24,400 nt of DNA from an uncultured Bacteroidota bacterium (GTDB lineage Bacteria; Bacteroidota; Bacteroidia; Chitinophagales; Chitinophagaceae), in assembly GCA_903944755.1 (NCBI GenBank), contig CAJATB010000169.1, positions 1-24,400 on the forward strand, in the 5' to 3' direction. Made by a program: the position numbers and the translations under genes. The notes beneath the pieces were generated by a model, which saw only the letters and a program-made list of their open reading frames with translations, was not told the origin of the DNA and did not search any database. Below, piece after piece: positions 8,168-16,712 of this stretch (position 1 is the stretch's first letter; each line of letters opens with the position of its first letter).

Positions 8168-9496
8168 TTAATTTCTTTTTGCAACTTCTCTTAAATAAGT
8201 TTCAACGACCCTTCGCACGCCTGCGCTTGTTGGACTCATATGGTTTGACACTAGAACAGAGAAATATAATTTTTGTTGCTTTTGTGTAAATATAAACCCA
8301 CTCAATGCTATCTGACCTCCTAAGCTGCCAGTTTTAGCATGTAATTCCCCAGGGAAGTTTTTAAAATAAGCAGATAGTGTACCTTCGCCGCCAGTTTCAA
8401 ATATGTTAGTAACGCGTGCTTGACCAAATTGATCCTGCATGCTTTTTAAAATTGTTACATAGTTTTCAGGCGTATTTAAATTGTACCTACTTAACCCACT
8501 ACCATCAGCCCATCGCATTTTTTGAGGGAGATTTGAAAAATCGGTTTTCATAACAGTATCAATTAATGCGGCATCATCCATTTTCCCTAGCAATTGTTCA
8601 CTTGCCATTAGCAATACCTGGTCAGCGAAAAAATTATCACTACGGCGCATCATAATTTTTAATAAAGAATCGGTTGGCACTGTTTTAATAATTTTCTGCT
8701 CCCTATTAATGCCTTTATTGTCTGCTACAAATGGGATAATTAGTTGTAGAGTGTCATTCAATAAACTTACAGGTAAAAATGGTTCAAAATATTGGCTAAA
8801 CGGTACTTGAAAATAAGCGGCTGTATTTTTTTCACCAGTAGTATAAAATACGTTCCCCACTCTTTTTCTAGTCCAATTTTTTTGATAAGTCGTATTCAAA
8901 TCAACATACTCTTTGAAAAAATAAAAAGGTTTAATTGCCGCCAAATTCCCTTTGTGCTGGTAAAAATGGACCACGTTCCCGTAAATAGGCATCCTGCTTC
9001 TTTCAGGTTGATAGTCCTCTGCGAAATCATTCCAGGCCCAGCCATCTCCAAATGGTTCAAAATGGTCCGAAGTATTTATCGCGCGAATAATTACCTGCTT
9101 TTTTGTTTGCTTAATTAATGCTATAACTGGCTGATAACTAAAATCTGGATGAAGGAAACTAGGATCCCCTAATGGTGTTAAAAATAAAGTATCTGCATTC
9201 TCTGCTACATTCCAACCTGGCAAAGAATCTCCTAAAAATTTAAGGCCTAAATAAGTAGCCAAAATTTTAGTATTACTCGCAGGGGTGAAATAATGGTCGC
9301 TTTGGTATTTACCAACCCATTGCGATTTTGTGTCGTTATATATTGCTATACCAACATGTGCTCCTTTTAAGGAAGGGCTTGCTAATAAAGTTTTTTGGGC
9401 TTTCTGAACACCACACCCAGCAGTCAATATTAAAATAATTGCTGCTAAAAGTACTTTCACTTGCGTTGTTATTCTCTTTCTAATGCTCTTAACCAT
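8168..9496 (-). CDS. dacB: D-alanyl-D-alanine carboxypeptidase/endopeptidase, PBP4 (S13) type, lipoprotein
   Basis: A 442-residue class C penicillin-binding protein of the S13 (PBP4/DacB) family, which trims D-Ala or cuts D,D-cross-links in peptidoglycan. Catalytic motifs are present and in order: SxxK as SNTK (Ser74-Lys77), SDN (286-288) and KTG (388-390). The family motif DGSGLSRYN lies near 331-339. The N-terminus is a lipoprotein signal with lipobox LTAGC (Cys28), so the enzyme is probably anchored in the periplasm. The ATG at 9496 overlaps the end of the upstream arginase-like gene by 28 bp; a GTG at 9460 (MKVLLAAIILILTAGC) would avoid the overlap and still give a good signal. It is probably co-transcribed with that gene. 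Confidence 0.92.
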   Translation of the reverse strand: MVKSIRKRITTQVKVLLAAIILILTAGCGVQKAQKTLLASPSLKGAHVGIAIYNDTKSQWVGKYQSDHYFTPASNTKILATYLGLKFLGDSLPGWNVAENADTLFLTPLGDPSFLHPDFSYQPVIALIKQTKKQVIIRAINTSDHFEPFGDGWAWNDFAEDYQPERSRMPIYGNVVHFYQHKGNLAAIKPFYFFKEYVDLNTTYQKNWTRKRVGNVFYTTGEKNTAAYFQVPFSQYFEPFLPVSLLNDTLQLIIPFVADNKGINREQKIIKTVPTDSLLKIMMRRSDNFFADQVLLMASEQLLGKMDDAALIDTVMKTDFSNLPQKMRWADGSGLSRYNLNTPENYVTILKSMQDQFGQARVTNIFETGGEGTLSAYFKNFPGELHAKTGSLGGQIALSGFIFTQKQQKLYFSVLVSNHMSPTSAGVRRVVETYLREVAKRN

Positions 9497-10602
9497 CGTT
9501 CTGGAATTTCGTTATTGGAAGCTACTAAATAATCTTTGTAACTGCAAGGGCACCATTCGTTATTATGTAATTGCATCCACCAACGACCCGTATTTTTACT
9601 TTGCACAAAATTGGTTTCAATATCAGAGAAGGCAATATGAAATTCTTTAAAACGATCCGTTTCAGAAAGAGGCGATTCCTTTTTTCCCTTTTGTACCCCG
9701 TCAATAATATACCAAATCATTTGTGCCATTTGAATTGCTGTTAAACCATTCATATCATGTTCGGCTTGATAACCGAATAATCCAATAGTGCTTGTCTTCC
9801 AGCTCATCCCCGCATATTGCATTAAAATACAAGCCTCTTCTCCATTCAATCCATTAGGCGTAATACGGTTGGCAGGTGCTTGTGCATGTTGAATAGCGCT
9901 GATATCAAAACTCATCATATGACTATCTCTAATAACAGGTTCCATCTCTTCCATATCTTCTCTCACTTTCCCTAACCTAAAGCAATCAAATCGGAGTTTG
10001 TCAATAGTTTCTAACATATGCGGGTGCATAAAATAACTTTGAAAACCTATATGCGCGTAATGATTTAAATGATTCGGTAAACCTGTAAATAGTTCTTCTA
10101 AAAAGTGGTCGGTCGGAAGTCGTGCTTCCAAATCAAGGTCAATTTTAGCATCTACCACCACCGCATTTACTAATGTTGGAATGGAAGTGTATGCATGGTA
10201 TTGCGCTAGGGATAAATCGTGTGACCCACCAATAATAACCACTTTCTTATTTTGTAAGATTAATTCCGAAATTACTGTTCTTAATGCTGCATAACTGTCT
10301 TGAATACTTTGTCCTAGTTTAACATTTCCTATATCCACAATTTGCACTTGGGAATGCCAATAATACAATGAATACAAAGCCGACCGAACCCCGTTAGCTG
10401 CTGCATGTCCATTTAACGGAAACCCCCCACCTCGACACTCGCCCGCCCCTATAATTACAATGTCTGCTTCTGTAATGTCAGGCAAATCCCCTTCGTTTAC
10501 CTTTATATGCTTGCCTAATTGAGTATCCCTATAGCCTTCATCATTAGAAAGCAGGTCTAAACTAACTGGTTCTACGAAATCTTGAATGGATGTCAGGGAC
10601 AT
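9469..10602 (-). CDS. Arginase/formimidoylglutamase-fold (ureohydrolase family) protein with altered metal site
   Basis: A 377-residue ureohydrolase-fold protein of the Bacteroidota formimidoylglutamase-like group. The three metal motifs can be placed: GGSHDLS (125-131, His128), DAKID (151-155) and SFDIS (231-235). Against the arginase pattern (GGxH, DAHxD, SFDxD), His128, Asp151, Asp155 and Asp233 are kept, but the motif His is Lys153 and the last Asp is Ser235. The ligands of one Mn site are therefore all present while both residues specific to the second are lost. The N-terminal IVIIGAGECRGGGFPLNG segment and the pattern as a whole suggest an ancient specialised subfamily rather than a decaying gene. 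No histidine- or arginine-degradation genes are nearby, so I do not assign a substrate. It overlaps the downstream dacB. Confidence 0.8.
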   Translation of the reverse strand: MSLTSIQDFVEPVSLDLLSNDEGYRDTQLGKHIKVNEGDLPDITEADIVIIGAGECRGGGFPLNGHAAANGVRSALYSLYYWHSQVQIVDIGNVKLGQSIQDSYAALRTVISELILQNKKVVIIGGSHDLSLAQYHAYTSIPTLVNAVVVDAKIDLDLEARLPTDHFLEELFTGLPNHLNHYAHIGFQSYFMHPHMLETIDKLRFDCFRLGKVREDMEEMEPVIRDSHMMSFDISAIQHAQAPANRITPNGLNGEEACILMQYAGMSWKTSTIGLFGYQAEHDMNGLTAIQMAQMIWYIIDGVQKGKKESPLSETDRFKEFHIAFSDIETNFVQSKNTGRWWMQLHNNEWCPCSYKDYLVASNNEIPERWLRALERE

Positions 10603-10662
10603 GAGCGTAAATTAACTACTAACTAAACGCTTAATTATAAAAAAGATTGTACAAAAAGGGGG

Positions 10663-11358
10663 TTAATCCTGAAATTTATAGCCAATCCCGCGAATAGATA
10701 TGAAATGCAAGGGGTTACGAGAATCTAGCTCAAAATACTTGCGAAAGTTTAAAATGAAGTTGTCTATAGTTCTCGTATTAGGAAAAACATTATATCCCCA
10801 TACAGCTTGCAAGATTCTTTCCCTTGTGATTACCGTATTTTTATTTTCAATCAACAACTTAAGCAACATGGCTTCTTTTTTTGTTAAGTCAATTTTATCA
10901 CCTTTACTAGTTAATGCTTCAAGTGACGTGAAATTAATAGCATGCCCCGAAAATTTGTATTCATCCATTGATGCAGCTTGGTATTGACCAACTGATTTCT
11001 GTATCAATTTAGCAACCCTTAATAACAATTCTTCTAAATTAAAAGGCTTGGTCATGTAATCATCTGCTCCCAATTTTAGCCCCTGTACTTTATTTGCACT
11101 TGTGTTTTTCGCACTTAGTATAAGTATAGGTGTGTCAATATTATTAAGTCTTACGGTTTCTGTAATTGAAAATCCATCCAAGCCAGGTAACATGACATCC
11201 AAAATCATTAAATCAAAATGAGCATGTGCAATTTTATTAAGCGCATTGGGGCCATCATAAGCCGAAGTCACTTCGTACCCTTCTAATTCTAGATTTAGCT
11301 TTAAGGCATCATGTAAATGCACTTCGTCTTCCACCAATAATATTGAATATTTTGACAT
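10663..11358 (-). CDS. OmpR-type response regulator
   Basis: A 231-residue two-component response regulator. The receiver domain (about 1-120) has the acidic pocket Glu10/Asp11, phosphoacceptor Asp54 (MILDVMLPGLDGF), Ser82 in the Thr/Ser switch position and Lys104 (MTKPF). The C-terminal OmpR/PhoB winged helix (about 135-231) contains LTKKEAMLLKLL, the recognition region NTRTIDNFILNFRKYF and ISIRGIGYKF. It starts 5 bp after the histidine kinase stop and is surely its partner. The pair resembles the RprX/RprY type of Bacteroidota, but the signal and targets are unknown. Confidence 0.94.
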   Translation of the reverse strand: MSKYSILLVEDEVHLHDALKLNLELEGYEVTSAYDGPNALNKIAHAHFDLMILDVMLPGLDGFSITETVRLNNIDTPILILSAKNTSANKVQGLKLGADDYMTKPFNLEELLLRVAKLIQKSVGQYQAASMDEYKFSGHAINFTSLEALTSKGDKIDLTKKEAMLLKLLIENKNTVITRERILQAVWGYNVFPNTRTIDNFILNFRKYFELDSRNPLHFISIRGIGYKFQD

Positions 11359-11363
11359 ACTTG

Positions 11364-12344
11364 TTACCCGTTATGCGTGAAGGTGAAAATGCTTCCACTA
11401 GGCTGATTGCTAGTTACAACTAAACTTGCATTGTGAAAGTCAGCAATACGTTTGCACAAATATAAACCCAAGCCAGTGCCTTTAGTTGAACGCGTGAATT
11501 CTGTACCTATTCTATAAAATTTTTCGAAAACTTTATCTCTCTCACTTGGTAAAATACCTACTCCTTGGTCTTTTACATTTAATACAATTTTGTTGTCTTT
11601 TGAGAATAATTCAATAGCTACCGGGGTGTCTGCGTTTGAATACTTATGCGCATTTTCTAGTAAATTATTTAATAGTAATTGAATTAATACAGGCTCGCCT
11701 TCCATAAAAACATCTTCCTGAACAGCACTAATCCACTTACGCTGCGGATATCGTTCTTTAAATGATTTAATAATCATGGAAGTGATATTCGATAATTCAA
11801 TTTCTTGTTTATTCGTTTGGTATTGTCCCATATCTAATTGGGAAGCAAGTAATATATTATTACAAAGCGAGTCAAGCCTTTGTGTTTCCTGTAAAGTGAC
11901 TTCAATAATTTTCTTTTGCTGCTCAGGAGTAAGTGCACGTTTTAATAAGGTCTCTAAATTTAAATGTGAAATGGCTATAGGCGTTTTTAATTCATGTGTA
12001 ACTGCCATCATGAAATTTTGTTGCTGCGCAGAATAATTGATTTGCTTTAACAAAGTGCGGTATACGTATATGGCACCTAATAAAAACAGGAATAAGAAGG
12101 TAAGACCTTCTCCCAAATATTGATATTTTTTTCTTTCTTCATAGGATTCAATGCTCTTAACTTTAGCATAAATAGCTGGGTCGTCCGCACGGATTGATTC
12201 ATATTTAACCGAAGCTATTTCAGCATTTTGGTTTTCAAGGGACACATACCACCATATAAAGGCGGCAACCATATAGATTAAGAAAAGCCAATATATGGCA
12301 CGCACAAATTGCAGCTTATTAATTAATTGCTTTACCCTATTCAT
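11364..12344 (-). CDS. Membrane sensor histidine kinase
   Basis: A 326-residue sensor kinase. Two transmembrane helices (about 14-34 and 78-97) enclose a short extracytoplasmic loop of about 43 charged residues, too small for a classical ligand-binding domain; there is no HAMP domain. The H-box is FMMAVTHELKTPIA (His117). The ATPase domain has the N-box LLNNLLENAHKYS (Asn231), G1 DQGVG (259-263), F-box FEKFYR (273-278) and G2 GTGLGLYL (289-296). Its ATG overlaps the gldH stop by one base (TAATG), so translation is coupled to gldH. The small sensor loop and the link to a lipoprotein suggest envelope sensing (inference). Confidence 0.93.
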   Translation of the reverse strand: MNRVKQLINKLQFVRAIYWLFLIYMVAAFIWWYVSLENQNAEIASVKYESIRADDPAIYAKVKSIESYEERKKYQYLGEGLTFLFLFLLGAIYVYRTLLKQINYSAQQQNFMMAVTHELKTPIAISHLNLETLLKRALTPEQQKKIIEVTLQETQRLDSLCNNILLASQLDMGQYQTNKQEIELSNITSMIIKSFKERYPQRKWISAVQEDVFMEGEPVLIQLLLNNLLENAHKYSNADTPVAIELFSKDNKIVLNVKDQGVGILPSERDKVFEKFYRIGTEFTRSTKGTGLGLYLCKRIADFHNASLVVTSNQPSGSIFTFTHNG

Positions 12345-12820
12345 TATTTTACTTTTTCAACCCTGATACCTGTTGCCAAAATATTTTGTAATGGGTCCTC
12401 CCGCATGGTATGTTGCAAGGTAAATTCGTATACCCCTTTTTCCAATTTAATTGGCTGAGCTGTGATAGGTATTCTTTGGTCATAAATATCGTCCATCCCT
12501 GTTCCAAGCCAACCCTTTTCGTCATCAGCTAAGTTTAAATTAGCAGCTTCTTTTGTAACAATACCACTTGGCGATTTTGTACTAAGTTCAACCCATATAT
12601 TTTTATAATGGTAGGCATTATGATGCCTGATAACAAAGTATACATTGTATAAAGCATTGGTATCTGCAATTGTGCATTTATAAGTATTGGCTTGCTTCGA
12701 CGCCCACTTGTGGTCGGGATAGCTTGTATTTTGTTCATATAACTGGACTGTCTCGCATCCTGCAAGCACTATAAATACAAATAATGTTAAATATAAAATA
12801 CTCCTTTTTGTAGAAGTCAT
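12344..12820 (-). CDS. gldH: GldH-type gliding motility lipoprotein
   Basis: A 158-residue lipoprotein of the GldH family, required in gliding Flavobacterium for motility and for the type IX secretion/gliding machinery. A 21-residue signal peptide ends in the lipobox LAGC (Cys22); just after it come the family features LYEQN and DHKW. The mature part is a beta-rich domain with FVIRHHNAYHYKNIWVEL near residues 62-79 and ends in GIRVEKVK. Many non-gliding Bacteroidota keep gldH, so motility cannot be concluded from it alone; no other gld genes are in the window. It lies 1 bp after yicC and overlaps the kinase by one base. The assignment rests on remembered family features and is good rather than certain. 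Confidence 0.82.
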   Translation of the reverse strand: MTSTKRSILYLTLFVFIVLAGCETVQLYEQNTSYPDHKWASKQANTYKCTIADTNALYNVYFVIRHHNAYHYKNIWVELSTKSPSGIVTKEAANLNLADDEKGWLGTGMDDIYDQRIPITAQPIKLEKGVYEFTLQHTMREDPLQNILATGIRVEKVK

Positions 12821-12821
12821 A

Positions 12822-13697
12822 TTACAATACGTTTAAAATTTGCTCTTTCGCTTTTTCTAATTCGTCCTTCATTAAAATCACCGCTTTTTGAATATCTAAA
12901 TCATTTGCTTTAGAACCAGTGGTATTAATTTCTCTTCCTATTTCTTGTAAAATAAAAGATAGTTTTTTGCCTTTACAAGCATCTACTTCTTTAATTACCT
13001 GCTTGAAATATTCAAGGTGATTTGATAACCTTACTTTTTCTTCAGAAATATCTATTTTTTCGATGTAGTATATTAATTCCTGCTCTAATCTATTGGTGTC
13101 GTATTTGTCAGCGCCAACATTTTGTTCTAATAACTTAACTAAGCCTTCCTTAATTTTGTTTCGACGATTTGGTTCATATATTTCAATCACTGACTGTTGC
13201 GCTTCAATACCAGCAAGACGTTCAAGCAAATCCTTTTCAAGCGACTTGCCTTCATCCTTTCTGTGGATTATTATTTGTTCAATCGCTTTTAATAACAAAG
13301 CATGTATTGCAGCCCATTCTTCATCATTAATTACTTCGCTTGTAGAAGCAACAACATCAGGCAATTTTAATAAGGTACTTAAAATATTATCCGTTGCAAT
13401 ACCTAGCTCATTGGCTAATTCAACAATTGGCTGATAATAAGACTTTGCTAATTCAGTATTTATACTAACTGGTTTTGAAACACCATTAGATTTTACAGAA
13501 ATCGTACATTCTACAGTCCCCCTATATAGGGCCTCGTTTAACCTATTCCTAACCTCCACTTCATATGGCTTAAGCAAACTTGGGATATTTAAACGTAAGT
13601 CGAACTGCTTCCCATTTAAAGATTTTATTTCAATTAAAAAGGTCTTGTCCTTGAAATTAGTTTCTGCCCTTCCATATCCAGTCATTGAATACAACAT
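12822..13697 (-). CDS. yicC: YicC/YloC-family endoribonuclease
   Basis: A 291-residue YicC/YloC-family protein. Members are stress-linked endoribonucleases acting on RNA in the cytoplasm. The start MLYSMTGYGRAE is the family's conserved N-terminal motif, followed by EIKSLNGKQFDLRLNIP. The C-terminal DUF1732-type region has LSFILQEIGREINTTGSKAND with conserved Glu and Ser residues. The length is normal (about 290). In many Bacteroidota the next genes are gmk and nadD; here gldH follows after one base instead. Confidence 0.93.
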   Translation of the reverse strand: MLYSMTGYGRAETNFKDKTFLIEIKSLNGKQFDLRLNIPSLLKPYEVEVRNRLNEALYRGTVECTISVKSNGVSKPVSINTELAKSYYQPIVELANELGIATDNILSTLLKLPDVVASTSEVINDEEWAAIHALLLKAIEQIIIHRKDEGKSLEKDLLERLAGIEAQQSVIEIYEPNRRNKIKEGLVKLLEQNVGADKYDTNRLEQELIYYIEKIDISEEKVRLSNHLEYFKQVIKEVDACKGKKLSFILQEIGREINTTGSKANDLDIQKAVILMKDELEKAKEQILNVL

Positions 13698-13757
13698 AAT
13701 TAACCCTGTTTTATATACAGATAAAGATATTAAATTCTAAGGAAGGTCAAGTATTTA

Positions 13758-14465
13758 TTAAAAATCGATACCTGTGAAATTCTTCTTACGTTTTTCATAT
13801 TCAGCAAAGTCAAATAGAAATAGTTTTCCTGGCCTATGTGTGACTTGTGATTCAAATTCATTTGTATCCTTCAAGAACCCCATACTTGCAAATTTCTTTC
13901 TAAAATTGCGTCGATCTAGTTTTGTGTCCAATATAGCCTCGTACACATTTTGCAATGCCCTTAAAGAGAATTTTTCAGGTAGTAAATTAAAGGCTAAAGG
14001 GTGCTCCTGAATTCTTTTTTGTAACCACAAATAACAAGTGTCTAAAATTTCCTTATGATCGAATGCCATTGTATGAATATCAGTTACTTTATGCCATTTT
14101 AATTCATTGTCCAAGATATCCAATGAATGGTGCTTTATATTTAAAAGTGAGGCATATACAGTTGTTACCACGCGGCCACCGGGATGCCTATCTGGCTTAC
14201 TAAAAGTTTGCACTTGTTCTAAGTACACATCTTTCATCCCAGTTCGCATCAATAATACCCTATTTGCAGCTGTATCTAAGTCCTCATTAGACAAGATATT
14301 GTCGCCCAATAAGGAAAGCTTTCCATGAAATTGATCTAAATCGCTCTTTATGAGCAACACTTTCAAGGTATTGTCATCAAATCCAAAAATGACGCAATCA
14401 ACAGTTAAGGGGACTGTTGGGTAAGAAGCCACCAATTGCTTGGCATCTTTATTATTTTCTTTCAT
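13758..14465 (-). CDS. NrtR-type transcriptional regulator (non-catalytic Nudix domain + winged helix)
   Basis: A 235-residue protein with an N-terminal Nudix fold (about 15-150) and a C-terminal NrtR-type winged helix (about 160-228; PEKFSLRALQNVYEAILD, then RRNFRKKF). In this family the Nudix domain senses a nucleotide or sugar ligand instead of hydrolysing it. In the Nudix box region (about 54-77) Glu61, Arg69 and Gly76 remain, but the catalytic Glu pair is Met73-Arg74 and the Glu after Arg69 is Val70, so hydrolysis is not expected. Relatives control NAD synthesis or arabinose/xylose use in different bacteria; no such genes are adjacent, so the regulon is unknown. It is divergent from ligA and ends 60 bp before yicC. 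Confidence 0.88.
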   Translation of the reverse strand: MKENNKDAKQLVASYPTVPLTVDCVIFGFDDNTLKVLLIKSDLDQFHGKLSLLGDNILSNEDLDTAANRVLLMRTGMKDVYLEQVQTFSKPDRHPGGRVVTTVYASLLNIKHHSLDILDNELKWHKVTDIHTMAFDHKEILDTCYLWLQKRIQEHPLAFNLLPEKFSLRALQNVYEAILDTKLDRRNFRKKFASMGFLKDTNEFESQVTHRPGKLFLFDFAEYEKRKKNFTGIDF

Positions 14466-14553
14466 ATAGCAAAACGTGAAATAAATTCAATAGGAAGCCA
14501 AATTACGAAATAAAAGAATAAAACAATTTGTAATTTAGCAGACATTTAACCAC

Positions 14554-16632
14554 ATGTATAATAAAGACCAAATTTTAGCACTTCAAACGCTTACGAAAGA
14601 CTTCTTACAAAACCCGCATAATATTGAGCTGGCTAAGCTGAGGGATGTATTAAAATTTCATGAATACCAATATTACGTTGCTTCGTCGCCACTTATTAGC
14701 GATTATGAATATGATTTATTATACCAACAACTACTTTCTTTAGAAGCGGCTTCGCCTTCCCTTGTCACAAAAGATTCGCCAAGTCAAAGAGTAGGAAATA
14801 GTTTAAATACAAACTTTGAAACGGTACCACATTTGGTGCCAATGCTAAGTTTAGAAAATAGCTATAACGCACCGGATTTGGTTGATTTTGATCGCAAAGC
14901 ACAAGAAGGGGCTGGTATCCCAAAAATTACTTACTGCGTTGAGCCGAAATTTGATGGTGCAAGTATCTCCTTAATCTATGAAAACGATCATTTGATTCGG
15001 GCATGTACGCGCGGAGATGGGATTGCCGGTGATGATATCACTCAGAATATTAAGCAAATTAAATCCATTCCGCTGAGTATTCCACTATCAAAATATGGTA
15101 TTCAACAACTAGAAATTAGAGGCGAAGTTATTATGAGTAAAGCCGCTTTTGCCGCTTTTAATGATAGGTTAAAAGCAAAACAAATTGCCACATTAGCCAA
15201 TCCAAGAAACGCGGCTGCAGGTAGTTTGAGAATGAAGGACCCTAAAGAAGTTGCTGAAAGAAACCTTGACGCTTTTATTTATAATATTAGTTTTTTTAAT
15301 TTAATCCCAGGAGCTGTACTCCCCGAATTACTTAAAACGCATAGTGGCTCCCTAGCACTTTTATGGAACCTAGGATTCAGGTCCCCACAAAAAGAAAAGA
15401 GCATAATTGAAGGTATTGAAGGCGTTATTGAATTTTGTACTGTCTTTGAAAATAAGAGAGATGAATTGCCTTACGAAATTGATGGACTTGTTATTAAAAT
15501 AAATGACATGGCCTTGCATGAGAAATTAGGCATGACTTCACACCATCCAAGGTGGGCTATAGCTTATAAATTTAAAGCTAGGCAAGCAACTACCATTTTA
15601 GAGCACGTAGAATTTCAAGTGGGTCGAACTGGGGCAGTTACACCTGTAGCCAAATTACAACCCGTCGCTATTGGAGGAGTAACTGTATCAAGTATTTCAA
15701 TGCATAATGAAGAATATATCAGAGAAAAAGATTTAAGGCTGGGAGATACTGTAATTATTGAAAGGGCCGGCGATGTGATTCCTCAAATTGTGCAATCCAT
15801 TCCAACATTGAGAAAGGGGGATGAAAAAATCATACAATTTCCTGCTACCTGTCCTGTTTGTAATGCAACATTAGAAAAAGAAGAAATAGAAGCGGTATGG
15901 AGATGCAATAACCCACTATGTACTGCACAGATTGTTGAACGCATTATTCACTTTGTGAGTAAGGACGCCATGGATATTAAAAGTTTTGGAGACGCCAATA
16001 TTAGAAAGTTTTACGAGCTAGGTTTACTTAAATCCATACCCGATATTTATACATTGGACTTTGAAAAAATTAGCACTTTAGAGGGTTTTGGTAAGAAAAG
16101 TGTGGAAAATTTAATAACTGCAATAGCTGCTTCAAAAAAGCAACCCTTATATCGCTTGCTATATGCTTTAGGCATTCGTTTTGTTGGAGAGACCACAGCA
16201 AAAACGGTAGCAAGTCACCTTAATCACCTTTTGGACTTAAAAGATTTTAGTGAAGAACAATTGCAATCCTTTGAAGACGTGGGTGTGAAAGTTGCAAAAA
16301 GTATTTTTCATTTCTTCCACGAACCACAAAACATTCAGCTCATACAGCAACTAGCATCCCTTGGACTAAATCTTATACAAACCAATACCACAGCCGTGGA
16401 TGGTAACTTGTCGGGTTTGAACTTTTTGTTTACTGGCACCTTAACCCAACTAAAACGTTCAGACGCAGAAGCTATGGTAGAAGCACGTGGTGGACATATA
16501 TTAAGTGGCGTTAGCAGTAAATTAAACTACTTAGTGGTGGGCGAGGACGCCGGAAGTAAATTAGAAAAAGCCAAAAAAATTGCCTCGATAAGAATTATTA
16601 CCGAGGCGGACTTTGTTGAACTAATTAATTAG
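14554..16632 (+). CDS. ligA: NAD+-dependent DNA ligase
   Basis: A 692-residue LigA that seals nicks with 3'-OH/5'-phosphate ends in replication and repair, using NAD+. Domains in order: the Ia NMN-binding region with FHEYQYYV and ISDYEYDLLY (about 35-60); the nucleotidyltransferase domain with the adenylation motif EPKFDGASISL (Lys132); the OB fold (VGRTGAVTPVA and the ERAGDVIP motif); a four-Cys zinc finger (Cys433, 436, 451, 456); helix-hairpin-helix repeats (EGFGKKSVENL, RFVGETTA); and a C-terminal BRCT domain (about 612-692). All key residues are present. The ATG at 14554 gives a length normal for the family. The neighbouring NrtR-like gene is divergent; NrtR relatives can respond to NAD metabolites, but any link is speculative. 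Confidence 0.97.
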   Translation: MYNKDQILALQTLTKDFLQNPHNIELAKLRDVLKFHEYQYYVASSPLISDYEYDLLYQQLLSLEAASPSLVTKDSPSQRVGNSLNTNFETVPHLVPMLSLENSYNAPDLVDFDRKAQEGAGIPKITYCVEPKFDGASISLIYENDHLIRACTRGDGIAGDDITQNIKQIKSIPLSIPLSKYGIQQLEIRGEVIMSKAAFAAFNDRLKAKQIATLANPRNAAAGSLRMKDPKEVAERNLDAFIYNISFFNLIPGAVLPELLKTHSGSLALLWNLGFRSPQKEKSIIEGIEGVIEFCTVFENKRDELPYEIDGLVIKINDMALHEKLGMTSHHPRWAIAYKFKARQATTILEHVEFQVGRTGAVTPVAKLQPVAIGGVTVSSISMHNEEYIREKDLRLGDTVIIERAGDVIPQIVQSIPTLRKGDEKIIQFPATCPVCNATLEKEEIEAVWRCNNPLCTAQIVERIIHFVSKDAMDIKSFGDANIRKFYELGLLKSIPDIYTLDFEKISTLEGFGKKSVENLITAIAASKKQPLYRLLYALGIRFVGETTAKTVASHLNHLLDLKDFSEEQLQSFEDVGVKVAKSIFHFFHEPQNIQLIQQLASLGLNLIQTNTTAVDGNLSGLNFLFTGTLTQLKRSDAEAMVEARGGHILSGVSSKLNYLVVGEDAGSKLEKAKKIASIRIITEADFVELIN

Positions 16633-16634
16633 TC

Positions 16635-16695
16635 AGATACATTTTATTCTTCTCTATCGTCATTTACGCTAAAAGTTCAGCATCAAAATGTATCT
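16635..16695. repeat. 11-bp inverted repeat between convergent ligA and asd
   Basis: AGATACATTTT (16635-16645) is perfectly complementary to AAAATGTATCT (16685-16695), with a 39-base loop. It lies between the stop codons of ligA and asd. No T-tract follows the stem on either strand, so it is not a standard terminator; it could be an mRNA-end stem or the arms of a small element. Confidence 0.5.
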
Positions 16696-16712
16696 CACTA
16701 ATTTAACAAAAA

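Noticed and set aside
13758..14465. Active Nudix hydrolase
   Set aside because: Catalytic Glu residues of the Nudix box are missing and a winged-helix domain follows, so a regulator is the better call.
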